14,076 bases of DNA from DASQVO01 sp035640715. Lineage in GTDB: Bacteria > Actinomycetota > Actinomycetes > Streptosporangiales > Streptosporangiaceae. Below the pieces are notes generated by a model. The model was not told where the DNA came from. It did no database searches and saw only the letters and a program-made list of their open reading frames with translations. The position numbers and the translations under genes were made by a program. Shown here piece by piece: positions 6,094 to 13,077 of the stretch; position 1 is the first letter of the stretch, and each line of letters begins with the position of its first letter. The stretch is from positions 1-14,076 of the forward strand of contig DASQVO010000238.1 of NCBI GenBank assembly GCA_035640715.1. Reading direction: 5' to 3'.

Positions 6094-6435
6094 ATGAGCG
6101 ATATCGCGGCCCCCGCACCACGCGGCGGCGCCTTTGATGCGCTCGACAATTCGAAGATCTCCCGGTTCCAGCTGAAGATCATGTTCGTGTCGGGCATGGG
6201 CTTCTTCACCGATGCGTACGACCTCTTCGTCATCGGCATCGTCGTCGCCCTGCTCAAGCCCGGGTGGCACCTGTCGACCGGCCAGATCATCGGCGCGGTC
6301 AGCCTGCGCTGCATGGCTGGCGCGCTGTGCCCGGTGGTGGTCGTCAAGACGCCCGGCGAGGGCGCCCGGCTATCTTCTGAGGAAGGCATCAGGCCGGGTC
6401 AGCCGACCGACAGCGACAGCATCGGGACGAGCTGA
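6094..6435 (+). pseudogene. Truncated MFS transporter, phosphate:H+ symporter (PHS)-like
   Basis: The 113-residue frame begins MSDIAAPAPRGGAFDALDNS. Residues about 16-66 (ISRFQLKIMFVSGMGFFTD, AYDLFVIGIVVALLKP, WHLSTGQI) read like the N-terminus and first transmembrane segment of PHS-family MFS proteins, which normally have 400-plus residues and 12 helices. After STGQI (residue 65) the similarity stops. The rest (GAVSLRCMAGALCPVVVVKT, then an acidic SSEEG) could be a last helix and tail joined by an in-frame internal deletion, or unrelated sequence. The stop at 6433-6435 lies inside the convergent phosphodiesterase gene (37-bp overlap). Promoter and start look intact, so a short peptide with one or two helices might still be made. 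It cannot work as a transporter. Confidence 0.72.
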
Positions 6436-7535
6436 TCGGACGGCACCAGCGACCCGTGCATGCCGACCAGCGCCGACTCCCTCGGCTCCGCCCGCGTCGC
6501 CACGATTGCCCACCCGCCGGCCGGTGCCGCGACGACGTCACCGATCCGGGCCACCATGCCGGCATCCACCGGGCCGAACCAGCCATCCTTGATGGCGTCG
6601 TCGCGGGAGGCGACCCATGCCCGGTCGCCCAGGGTCTCGAGCCACGCGGCGAGCACATCTGCTGCCGCGCCGGGCTCGGCGTAAACGTGCCGGGCGCGCG
6701 GCTCGCCGCCGAGCAGCGCAACGCCCTGGCGCAGTTGCGGGACGGCGTCCACGTCAATCCTGTCGTCGGGCGACACGTCCACCATCCCGTGGTCGCCCGT
6801 GACGTACAGGACGCTGTCTCCCGGCAGCGCCCCGGCGATCTGCTCGGCGAGCTTGTCGACATGGGCGAGCTGGTAATACCACGCGTCAGAGCCGACGCCG
6901 AAGACATGCCCGGCGGAGTCCAGGTCGCCGTGGTAGACGGTCACGATGGCGCGATCTGGCTCGCTGGCCGCCGAGGCGGCCTGCGCAGCGAGCGCGCCCA
7001 TGCTGTCGGCGGGCCGGTATTCAGCCCCCCGCATCGCCGCGCGCGTCAGCCCGCTGTCCCGGAACGAGCGCTGCGCGACGTGGTAAGCCCCGATTCCCGC
7101 GGCGGCCGCGCGCTCGTAGATCGTGGGCTGCGGCTGCCACTGCACTGGATCGACCCGCCCATCCCACCGAAGGCCGTTCAGCAGCCTGCCCTCACCGGGA
7201 ATGGCAACCTGGTAGCCGAGCATCCCGTGCTGGCCCGGCGGGGAGCCGGTACCAAGCGTCGTGAGGCTGGTCACCGTTGTCGCGGGAAAGCCAGCGGCCA
7301 GTGGCCCGGCATTGATCGCCAGCTCGGACAGGAACGGCGCCGCGGCCGGATGGCCGCGCAGCAGTTCCCAGCCCAGCCCGTCCACGACCAGCAGGCAGGC
7401 TTTCCGCGCCGGGGGCAGCCCGAGCACGTTGTCTCCGGCGCCCCCGACCGAGGCCAGCAACGACGACGCGAGCTCGGCCAGGGAACCTGTCCCGTATGAC
7501 GGCACGATGGGCGCATTCCTGGGCTCGGGCTTCAT
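6399..7535 (-). CDS. Alkaline phosphatase superfamily / nucleotide pyrophosphatase-phosphodiesterase
   Basis: A 378-residue protein with the two-metal site of type I phosphodiesterases/nucleotide pyrophosphatases: VVDGLG (D52), FPATT with the probable Thr nucleophile at 86-87, YHGDLDSAGH (D206, H210), TGDHGM (D248, H249) and GMHGS (H360). All expected metal ligands are present, so it should hydrolyse phosphodiester or phosphoanhydride bonds; the substrate cannot be read from the sequence. No clear signal peptide is visible, so it is probably cytosolic. The ATG at 7535-7533 lies 10 bases after the stop of the DUF5998 gene, with AGGCCAGG as a weak RBS, indicating a two-gene operon. Its 3' end overlaps the MFS remnant in convergent orientation. 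Length is normal for the bacterial family. Confidence 0.88.
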   Translation of the reverse strand: MKPEPRNAPIVPSYGTGSLAELASSLLASVGGAGDNVLGLPPARKACLLVVDGLGWELLRGHPAAAPFLSELAINAGPLAAGFPATTVTSLTTLGTGSPPGQHGMLGYQVAIPGEGRLLNGLRWDGRVDPVQWQPQPTIYERAAAAGIGAYHVAQRSFRDSGLTRAAMRGAEYRPADSMGALAAQAASAASEPDRAIVTVYHGDLDSAGHVFGVGSDAWYYQLAHVDKLAEQIAGALPGDSVLYVTGDHGMVDVSPDDRIDVDAVPQLRQGVALLGGEPRARHVYAEPGAAADVLAAWLETLGDRAWVASRDDAIKDGWFGPVDAGMVARIGDVVAAPAGGWAIVATRAEPRESALVGMHGSLVPSDQLVPMLSLSVG

Positions 7536-7545
7536 GCCTGGCCTG

Positions 7546-8145
7546 TCACCGCCCGGTGCCCGCCGTCGCGTCGGAGAGCGCGGCGGCGAAGGCGAGTACC
7601 TGCCGGACGCCTTCTTCGCCGTCGGCCGCCTCGCTTACGCGCAGCGTCAGGTCATCGGCCGTAATCGTGCCAAGGTAGCCATGGTCGGCTTCGCAGTTCT
7701 CGTCCCCGCAGTGCGCGGGCTCCAGTTCGACGTGTGACAGCACATTCCACCCGATGGTCAGCACGACCTCGCTCGGCATCGTCACGCCCGGCACATAGGA
7801 GGCAGGGTCGGGTACCACCCGGGTCAGCGCCACCGAGGACACCCTGGAGAACCGGACAGCCTCGGTGCTGGTCTCTGCCTGGGGACGGCTGTCGGGTTCG
7901 TCGGCCTCGGCGGGATGCTCGTCGGTGTGCGAGTAGACCAGGCGGGTAGGCGTGAGCGCCAGCACCGTGATGTGGCGGCGCACCTCCATGCCCGGATCGA
8001 AGATCGCGTCGTGGACCACGACGTAGGCCTGGACGGGCTCTGGCCCGAGAGCCGACCAGACGGCGTCGGTAACCAGCCCGGGATAATAACCGGTGCGCTC
8101 GATCGCGGCACGCAGGTCATCTGCCGTGACTCGTGTTTCCCTCAT
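7546..8145 (-). CDS. DUF5998 family protein
   Basis: A 199-residue soluble protein starting MRETRVTADDLRAAIERTGYY, chosen as start because the long upstream extension of the frame is antisense to cobS and Arg/Gly/Asp-rich. The sequence resembles the actinobacterial DUF5998 family (recognised from memory of the pattern, no search). Features: a core with YVVVHDAIFDPGMEVRRHIT and VLALTPTRLVYSHTDEH, an acidic low-complexity insert, and a C-terminal HCGDENCEADHGY cluster whose Cys and His residues could bind a metal. Function is unknown. It is the first gene of an operon with the phosphodiesterase (10-base gap) and is divergent from cobS across 171 bp. The RBS (GGGGA region) is poor. Confidence 0.8.
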   Translation of the reverse strand: MRETRVTADDLRAAIERTGYYPGLVTDAVWSALGPEPVQAYVVVHDAIFDPGMEVRRHITVLALTPTRLVYSHTDEHPAEADEPDSRPQAETSTEAVRFSRVSSVALTRVVPDPASYVPGVTMPSEVVLTIGWNVLSHVELEPAHCGDENCEADHGYLGTITADDLTLRVSEAADGEEGVRQVLAFAAALSDATAGTGR

Positions 8146-8279
8146 GTCCCCATCCTGCACCGTGCGGGGAGGTGAATTCACCCTTGACGGGAAACGGCCC
8201 GCTGTGTCCGACTCGAAACTCGATGGACCACCATTCAGCCATGGGTTGCGATAGTACGTGTTTATTGCGGGACGGGGAA

Positions 8280-8308
8280 GAGACAACGTGTGCCGTGCAC
8301 CGTAATCT
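8280..8308 (+). promoter_or_regulatory. Promoter of cobS, leaderless type
   Basis: TAATCT (8303-8308) is a good -10 hexamer ending 8 bases before the cobS ATG. GAGACA (8280-8285) is a weaker -35 at 17 bases. No RBS lies between them and the ATG, so the transcript probably starts at the codon. I saw no cobalamin riboswitch in the 171-bp gap. Confidence 0.5.
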
Positions 8309-8316
8309 GAACCGCC

Positions 8317-9111
8317 ATGCGCTTCGATGGACTCAGGCTCTCGGTCACGCTGCTCAGCGTGCTGCCCATGCCGGGCCCCGGCGAGGGTGCCGCCGGGCCC
8401 TCCCGCGCCCTCGCCGGCCGGGCGATGGCGTGGGCGCCGGCCGTCGGGCTGGTGCTCGGCGCCATCGCCGCCGCGGTCCTGTACGTGTCCGGCCAGATCC
8501 TGCACACCGGGCCGCTTGTCGCGGCGGCGCTGGCGGTCGGCTCGCTGGCCGTGCTCACGCGTGCCCTGCACCTTGACGGGCTTGCGGACCTGGCGGACGG
8601 CCTGGGCAGCCGCAAGCCAGCCGATCAGGCGCTGGAGATCATGCGACGCTCGGATATCGGCCCGTTCGGTGTCGTTACCCTGGTCCTGACGCTGCTGATC
8701 CAGGTGGCCGCGCTCACCCAGGCCGATGCGGCCGGGCGCGGGCCGGCCGCGGTGATCGTGGCCGCCGTCACCGGCAGGCTGGCGGCCACCTGGGCATGCC
8801 GGCGTGACGTGCCTGCCGCCCGCCCTGACGGCCTCGGGGCCCTGGTGGCCGGCACGGTCGCGCCCGCTGCTGCCGCGGCGATCACGGCCGTCGTCCTGGC
8901 CGCCACGATCGGCGGCATCGTCGCCGCAGCCGCGGTCGCGCCGGTACCGGTGGAATGGATACTGCCGGTCGCGGTCTGCGCCGGCCTGGCGGTATCGCTC
9001 GCTCTGGCCGCGCACGCCGTCCGCCGGCTTGGCGGGATCACCGGCGACGTGCTCGGCGCCGTCGTCGAAACGGCCACGGCCACCTGCCTGCTGGTCACCG
9101 CGATGGGCTGA
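8317..9111 (+). CDS. cobS: Adenosylcobinamide-GDP ribazoletransferase (cobalamin synthase)
   Basis: CobS joins adenosylcobinamide-GDP to alpha-ribazole (or its 5'-phosphate), releasing GMP, in the last part of vitamin B12 assembly at the inner membrane. The 264-residue product has the family signature RALHLDGLADLADGLG (82-97, with D87, D91 and D94 as likely metal/GDP ligands) and the conserved EIMRRSDIGPFGV region (107-119). Several hydrophobic helices follow, as expected for this polytopic enzyme. Length is normal (family about 250-270). The ATG at 8317 is supported by the adjacent -10 box. No other cob gene lies in the window, so it is unlinked from cobU/cobT here. It is divergent from DUF5998 and convergent with the membrane protein at 9217. 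Confidence 0.93.
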   Translation: MRFDGLRLSVTLLSVLPMPGPGEGAAGPSRALAGRAMAWAPAVGLVLGAIAAAVLYVSGQILHTGPLVAAALAVGSLAVLTRALHLDGLADLADGLGSRKPADQALEIMRRSDIGPFGVVTLVLTLLIQVAALTQADAAGRGPAAVIVAAVTGRLAATWACRRDVPAARPDGLGALVAGTVAPAAAAAITAVVLAATIGGIVAAAAVAPVPVEWILPVAVCAGLAVSLALAAHAVRRLGGITGDVLGAVVETATATCLLVTAMG

Positions 9112-9152
9112 CCGGGAGAGAAGAAACAGCCGGGAAGCTCCGCGCATGCGGC

Positions 9153-9180
9153 GGGCTCGCGCCGATGATGGCGCGGGCCC
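9153..9180. terminator. Bidirectional hairpin terminator candidate
   Basis: GGGCTCGCGCC (9153-9163) pairs with GGCGCGGGCCC (9170-9180), 11 bp with one T-G wobble and a 6-nt loop. It sits in the short gap between the convergent cobS and membrane protein genes and could end transcription from both sides. Confidence 0.55.
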
Positions 9181-9182
9181 GG

Positions 9183-9232
9183 GCGGCCGGTCAGACCGCC
9201 AGCTTGCAGCGGCCGGTCAGACCGCCAGCTTG
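9183..9232. repeat. Perfect 24-bp tandem repeat (period 26) across a stop codon
   Basis: Copies at 9183-9206 and 9209-9232 are identical over 24 bases. The right copy contains the last codons and TGA of the minus-strand membrane protein gene (KLAV-stop); the left copy repeats them after the stop. It looks like a recent tandem duplication. Confidence 0.85.
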
Positions 9233-9849
9233 TAGTTGAGTACGAAGTCCAGGGCGACCGCGAACGTCAGGTACATCAGCCAGAGGCCCGTACCGATGCG
9301 GAAGAAGCCGACCGCCCGCTCGGCGATCTCGCCGGGCCGCCCCAGGTCCGGCTTGAGAGAGGCGAAGAAATCGGTCACGTACACGCCGGTCAGGCCGATG
9401 AACACGCCGCCCACGGGGTCATCGCCGGCGCCGAAGAACACGATGATGCCGAGGATGGAGAGGAGGGTGAACGCGAAGGCCATGCCGACATTTACCCGCA
9501 CGTCCACCTGCCGGATGCGGTTCCAGCCCAGCGCGAACCAGTGGACACCGAAGGCGGTGAACGCCAGTGCCGCCATGTACAGCGGTTTCGCTGTGAAGGT
9601 GCCGAACAGGGTCAGGCCGGCGAACAGGTACATCCCGGTGATGAACTGCATGAAACCCGGCATCCAGAGACCCCAGACGCCGACCCCGTAGTCGATGCTT
9701 TCGCTGCGGGGATAGCTTTCGGTGCGGCGGGGATAGCCGAGCAGTTCAAGCGGACCGTAGATCAGGTAGCCGGTGCCGAGGCCGAAGAAACCCACAGCCA
9801 GCGGCGGATACGGGGACGTCGGCAGGCTGACCGACGCGAGAAGCGACAC
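9217..9849 (-). CDS. Six-helix membrane protein, GPR1/FUN34/YaaH (acetate transporter)-like
   Basis: A 210-residue hydrophobic protein with about six predicted helices (roughly 15-36, 55-80, 88-108, 118-140, 145-165, 180-205). GLWMPGFMQFITGMYLF followed by ALAFTAFGVHWFALGW resembles the G-x2-Q-...-G / A-F-x2-F/Y-G-x2-W pattern of succinate-acetate (AceTr) permeases. The typical NPAPLGL motif is not evident, so this is a divergent member or only a similar fold. Length suits the family. Translation starts at GTG (9849-9847) with GGAGG at 5 bases. It is divergent from the sensor kinase, and the gap between them holds a palindrome that could control it. Small-acid uptake is an inference only. Confidence 0.68.
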   Translation of the reverse strand: MSLLASVSLPTSPYPPLAVGFFGLGTGYLIYGPLELLGYPRRTESYPRSESIDYGVGVWGLWMPGFMQFITGMYLFAGLTLFGTFTAKPLYMAALAFTAFGVHWFALGWNRIRQVDVRVNVGMAFAFTLLSILGIIVFFGAGDDPVGGVFIGLTGVYVTDFFASLKPDLGRPGEIAERAVGFFRIGTGLWLMYLTFAVALDFVLNYKLAV

Positions 9850-9921
9850 AACAACCTCCGGTGGAGTACGGAAGAACCCGTGTCTGGCAGGTTGCCCACG
9901 GGGCGTAACTCAATACCAACA

Positions 9922-9950
9922 GAAATGTAATCATTTCACGTCAATTACAT
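9922..9950. promoter_or_regulatory. Nested palindromic operator candidate
   Basis: ATGTAAT (9925-9931) and ATTACAT (9944-9950) form perfect 7-bp arms 12 bases apart. Overlapping them, GAAATG-TAAT-CATTTC (9922-9937) is a second perfect palindrome. The block is A/T-rich in a GC-rich genome. A minus-strand TTGACG (9944-9939) lies inside it, so a bound regulator could block the membrane-protein promoter. No matching -10 was found at normal spacing. Confidence 0.5.
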
Positions 9951-10041
9951 AAATTTCTTGTTCTTACCGTAACAACCCCGTGTTCTTGATCGTCTGGCCA
10001 GGTTGCGAACGCCAGCATGGGCGGGCCCCGGCGCCGGGACG

Positions 10042-10108
10042 CGTCAGGGCCGTCCCGACGCCGCCATGCCGCCCCGGCACCGTCAGGGCCGTCCCGCCGC
10101 CATGCCGC
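10042..10108. repeat. Direct repeat upstream of the kinase
   Basis: CGTCAGGGCCGTCCCG followed by CCGCCATGCCGC occurs at 10042-10072 (with ACG inserted) and at 10081-10108. Apart from the 3-base insertion the copies are identical. The period is 39. It lies in non-coding sequence. Confidence 0.7.
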
Positions 10109-10152
10109 TCTGGCGCCGCCGGTCTCCCGGAGGACGCCGTCCGCCTGAAGGG

Positions 10153-10183
10153 TGACGACATCGCGCCGCACGCGGCATACGCT
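10153..10183 (+). promoter_or_regulatory. Promoter of the two-component operon, leaderless type
   Basis: TACGCT (10178-10183) lies 6 bases before the GTG at 10190. A weak -35, TGACGA (10153-10158), is 19 bases upstream. With no RBS before the GTG, this supports the start chosen for the kinase. Confidence 0.45.
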
Positions 10184-10189
10184 GACCGC

Positions 10190-11461
10190 GTGCAAACGCT
10201 CTACCTATGGCCGCGCCGTCATCCCGGGCTGCTGGACGGCGTGCTGGCGTTCTGCATTGCATCGCTCGGCGGCAGCATGCTCCGCATGGAGCGGCATCTG
10301 TGGCTCCTTGCGCCGCTGTTCAGCATCGCCATGGCCGTCCCCGTCTTGTTCCGTCGCAGGCACCCGGGCGGGGCATTCATTGCGGCGGCCGCGGCCGCCG
10401 CTCTCCAGGTCGTACTGATGTTCAGGCCGGTCACCGCCGATGTGTCCATCCTGGTCCTGCTGTACACGCTGGCGGCCTACCGGCCCCGTCGGGTGTCCGT
10501 CCTGGGGCTGGCCGTGTGCCTGGTCGGCGATGCCGTCGCCATCGCCCGCTGGGCGCCGGGAACGGTCCTGCACTCCCCGTACCGGCTGTCCCAGACACTG
10601 CTGTTCTTCGCCGTGCCCACCGTCCTGGCCTGGGTGCTCGGTGACTCGATGCGGTACCGGCGCGGCTACTACCGGGCCCTGGAGGAGCGGGCAGCGCGGC
10701 TGGAGCGGGAGCGCGACGCGCAGGCCCAGATCGCCGCGGCGGCGGAACGCGCCCGGATCGCCAGGGAGATGCACGACGTCATCGCCCACAACGTCAGCGT
10801 CATGGTGGTGCAGGCGGACGGCGCGGCATTCGCCCTGGACGCGGAGCCGGAGCGGGCGCGGCAGGCGCTCGCCGCTATCTCCCGCACCGGCCGGCAGGCG
10901 CTCGCCGAGATGCGGCAGATGCTGGGCATCCTGCGCATCGGGGATGACCAGGCCGAACTGTCACCCCAGCCCGGCATCGATCAGCTCGGTGACCTCCTGG
11001 AGCAGGCGCGGGCCACCGGGCTCCCCGTGTCCTTCACGGTGGAGGGGGTGCCGGGGGCACTGCCGCGCGGCGCCGACCTCGCCGCGTACCGCGTCATCCA
11101 GGAGTCCTTGACCAACACCCGCAAGCACGGCGGCCCGGGCGCGTCCGCGTCGGTGACCTTGCGTTACTGCCAGGACGGCCTGATGATGTGCGTCGCCGAC
11201 GACGGCCGGGGCGCGGCCGTGGTATCCGGCAACGACGGGCACGGGCTCGTGGGGATGCGCGAGCGTGTCGAGATGTACGGCGGGACGGTCCGGGCCGGCC
11301 CCCGTCCGGGCGGGGGCTACCAGGTGACAGCGACGCTGCCGTTCACCGCGCCGGCCGGCCGCGAGCAGCCATCCGGCACGCCGCGGGGCGTTGCCGGGAA
11401 CCCGGGCCCGGGGCTCGGCGGGACGCCCCCGCAGGGGCTGGCACGGCAGGGGGCCGCGTGA
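10190..11461 (+). CDS. NarL-type two-component sensor histidine kinase
   Basis: A 423-residue membrane kinase using the GTG at 10190, chosen over an earlier in-frame ATG at 9980 because the preceding 70 codons are Pro/Arg-rich, contain the direct repeat, and a TACGCT -10 sits just before the GTG. Up to six short membrane helices fill residues 11-152, then a coiled linker (RALEERAARLERERDAQAQ). The HisKA_3 dimerisation region has the phosphoacceptor in AREMHDVIAHN (H195). The HATPase domain shows YRVIQESLTNTRKHG (300-314), DDGRG (337-341) and GHGLVGMRER. The end (about 390-423) is a Gly/Pro-rich tail. It should phosphorylate the regulator encoded next, whose GTG overlaps this TGA. The signal is unknown; the sensor is membrane-embedded without a sizeable extracellular domain. 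The downstream ABC exporter is a likely target. Confidence 0.92.
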   Translation: MQTLYLWPRRHPGLLDGVLAFCIASLGGSMLRMERHLWLLAPLFSIAMAVPVLFRRRHPGGAFIAAAAAAALQVVLMFRPVTADVSILVLLYTLAAYRPRRVSVLGLAVCLVGDAVAIARWAPGTVLHSPYRLSQTLLFFAVPTVLAWVLGDSMRYRRGYYRALEERAARLERERDAQAQIAAAAERARIAREMHDVIAHNVSVMVVQADGAAFALDAEPERARQALAAISRTGRQALAEMRQMLGILRIGDDQAELSPQPGIDQLGDLLEQARATGLPVSFTVEGVPGALPRGADLAAYRVIQESLTNTRKHGGPGASASVTLRYCQDGLMMCVADDGRGAAVVSGNDGHGLVGMRERVEMYGGTVRAGPRPGGGYQVTATLPFTAPAGREQPSGTPRGVAGNPGPGLGGTPPQGLARQGAA

Positions 11462-12120
11462 CGATCCGGGTCGTGCTCGTCGACGATCAGGAGCTTGTCC
11501 GGACGGGCTTCCGCATGGTGCTCGACGCGCAGGACGACATGACGGTCGTCGGCGAGGCGGCGGACGGCCTGGAAGCCGTCGAGCTGGCGCGCCGCCAGCC
11601 CGCCGACGTCATGGTGATGGACGTCCGGATGCCCCGGCTGGACGGTGTGGAGGCGACCAGGCGGATATGCGGGCTGCCCGGCGGCCCGCGCGTCCTGATG
11701 CTGACCACCTTCGACCTCGACGAGTACGCGTTCGCGGCCCTCAAGGCGGGCGCGAGCGGATTCCTGCTCAAGAACGTCCCGCCGCACGAGCTGCTGTTCG
11801 CGATCCGCTGCGTGCACTCAGGGGACTCGGTCGTGGCCCCATCGACGACCCGCCGTCTCATTGCCCGCTTCGTCCCGCTGCTGCCCATCGACGACCGCCC
11901 GCCGCCGGAACTCGCTGACCTGACCGACCGGGAGAAGGAAGTGCTCGTCCAGATGGCGGCCGGGCTGTCCAACGCCGAGATCGCCGAGCGGCTCTTTGTC
12001 TCCGAGGCCACGGTTAAGACCCACGTCGGCCGGATTCTCGCCAAGCTGGGCCTGCGGGATCGCGTCCAGGCCGTGGTGCTGGCCTACGAGAGCGGCATGG
12101 TCAAGGCCCGCCGGCGCTGA
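11458..12120 (+). CDS. LuxR/NarL-family response regulator
   Basis: A 220-residue DNA-binding regulator. It starts at GTG 11458, which overlaps the kinase stop (GTGA), so translation is coupled. The receiver domain has the acidic pair D9-D10, phosphoacceptor D55 in VMVMDVRMPRLDG, T83/T84 and K105 in GFLLKNV. A linker (about 125-148) leads to a LuxR helix-turn-helix: LTDREKEVL, GLSNAEIAERL and EATVKTHVGRILAKLGLRDR. All key residues are present. It is the cognate partner of the H195 kinase and probably controls nearby promoters, perhaps its own or that of the ABC transporter 200 bp downstream (inferred). Length is normal for the family. Confidence 0.94.
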   Translation: MTIRVVLVDDQELVRTGFRMVLDAQDDMTVVGEAADGLEAVELARRQPADVMVMDVRMPRLDGVEATRRICGLPGGPRVLMLTTFDLDEYAFAALKAGASGFLLKNVPPHELLFAIRCVHSGDSVVAPSTTRRLIARFVPLLPIDDRPPPELADLTDREKEVLVQMAAGLSNAEIAERLFVSEATVKTHVGRILAKLGLRDRVQAVVLAYESGMVKARRR

Positions 12121-12173
12121 CCGCCGCCGCCCGGATCCGCGCCGCCATCCCCGTCCGGGTCAGCCTTCCGGCG
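12109..12173 (+). terminator. Extended stem after the response regulator
   Basis: CGCCGG...CTGA (12109-12120) can pair with TCAG...CCGGCG (ending at 12173), and CCCGGA with TCCGGG inside, separated by bulges. It begins at the stop codon of the regulator. It may end or weaken transcription into the ABC genes. The bulges and lack of a T-run make this tentative. Confidence 0.35.
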
Positions 12174-12323
12174 TAACCGCCGGCCCTCCGCGCTACCTGA
12201 AGCGTACGCGTGAACCAGTTTCTCGGCCGACGCGGCACGGTGAGCGGCTCCCATAGCGTGCCGGACGGGCGCACAAGCGCCTGCCGTCCACGACGGCCCG
12301 GACGTCTTGAGGAGAGACCAGCC

Positions 12324-13070
12324 ATGCACCCTCCCGTGCTCGCTCCCGCGCACTCCGCGCTCGAAGCGACCGACCTGGTGAAGATGTACGGTTCCGGCGA
12401 TACCGCCGTCTACGCGCTGGACGGCGTCAGCGCGGCCTTCGCGCCCGGCGAGTTCACCGCGATCATGGGGCCGTCGGGTTCCGGTAAGTCCACGCTTATG
12501 CACTGCCTCGCGGGGCTGGACACGCCGACCTCCGGCTCGGTGCGGATCGGGGACACCGAGATCTCCGGGCTGAGCGACCGGGCGCTCACCGTGCTCCGCC
12601 GCCGGGTGGGTTTCGTCTTCCAGTCGTTCAACCTGCTGCCGACGCTCACCGCCGAGCAGAATATCCGGCTGCCCCTGGAGCTCGCCGGGCGCAAGGCGGA
12701 CCCGGCCTGGTGGGACCGGGTGATCTCCGCGCTCGAGCTGACCGGCCGGCTGCGGCACCGGCCGAGCCAGATGTCGGGCGGCCAGCAGCAGCGGGTTGCC
12801 TGTGCGCGGGCGCTGATCACCCGGCCGGACGTCATCTTCGCCGACGAGCCGACGGGAAACCTGGACTCGCGCAGCGGCGCCGAGGTGCTCAGCTTCCTGC
12901 GTGCCTCCGTCCGCGAACTGGGCCAGACGGTGGTCATGGTGACGCACGACCCGGTCGCGGCGAGCTACGCCGGCCGGGTGCTGTTCCTGGCGGACGGCCG
13001 GGTCTCGGGTGAGATGGCCGCGCCGACGCCGGAGTCGGTGCTGGACTACCTCAAGCGGGCCGGGGAGTGA
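12324..13070 (+). CDS. ABC transporter ATPase, MacB/LolD-type exporter
   Basis: A 248-residue nucleotide-binding subunit that hydrolyses ATP to drive the FtsX-like permease encoded 7 bases downstream. It has Walker A GPSGSGKST (49-57), Q-loop FQSFNLLP (Q100), signature MSGGQQQR (150-157, Met instead of the usual Leu), Walker B VIFADEP (170-176), D-loop GNLDSRSG, and switch His in VTHDP (H208). FNLLPTLTAEQNI and EPTGNLDS are typical of the LolD/MacB/FtsE group. The ATG at 12324 has AGGAG 9 bases upstream. An earlier in-frame ATG at 12210 would add 38 residues of low-complexity sequence and is unlikely. In actinobacteria such pairs often export peptides or antibiotics; the substrate here is unknown. 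The gene follows the two-component system in the same direction after a 203-bp gap. Confidence 0.94.
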   Translation: MHPPVLAPAHSALEATDLVKMYGSGDTAVYALDGVSAAFAPGEFTAIMGPSGSGKSTLMHCLAGLDTPTSGSVRIGDTEISGLSDRALTVLRRRVGFVFQSFNLLPTLTAEQNIRLPLELAGRKADPAWWDRVISALELTGRLRHRPSQMSGGQQQRVACARALITRPDVIFADEPTGNLDSRSGAEVLSFLRASVRELGQTVVMVTHDPVAASYAGRVLFLADGRVSGEMAAPTPESVLDYLKRAGE

Positions 13071-13077
13071 GGCGGCC

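Larger units (their letters stand above)
9850..10189. other. Divergent intergenic region
   Basis: A 340-bp gap between the membrane protein and the histidine kinase. From left to right it holds the membrane-protein leader with its RBS, an A/T-rich block (about 9910-9990) with the nested palindromes, a pair of 28-31-bp direct repeats (10042-10072, 10081-10108), and the kinase promoter. No gene is evident. Confidence 0.6.

Noticed and set aside
6456..7499. 347-codon plus-strand frame opposite the phosphodiesterase
   Set aside because: It is an antisense shadow caused by GC-biased codons; the minus-strand frame has a full catalytic motif set.
8146..8316. Cobalamin riboswitch upstream of cobS
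   Set aside because: I could not find the B12-box or the conserved core, and the -10 box next to the ATG leaves no room for a leader on that transcript.
8146..9147. N-terminal extension of the DUF5998 frame to 533 residues
   Set aside because: The added part is antisense to cobS and rich in Arg, Gly and Asp; the ATG at 8145 fits the family start.
9980..10189. Longer kinase start at the 9980 ATG
   Set aside because: The 70 extra codons are Pro/Arg-rich, contain a non-coding direct repeat, and precede a -10 box at the GTG.
12210..12323. Longer ABC ATPase start at the 12210 ATG
   Set aside because: There is no RBS there, and the extra 38 residues do not belong to the ATPase fold; the ATG at 12324 has AGGAG at 9 bases.
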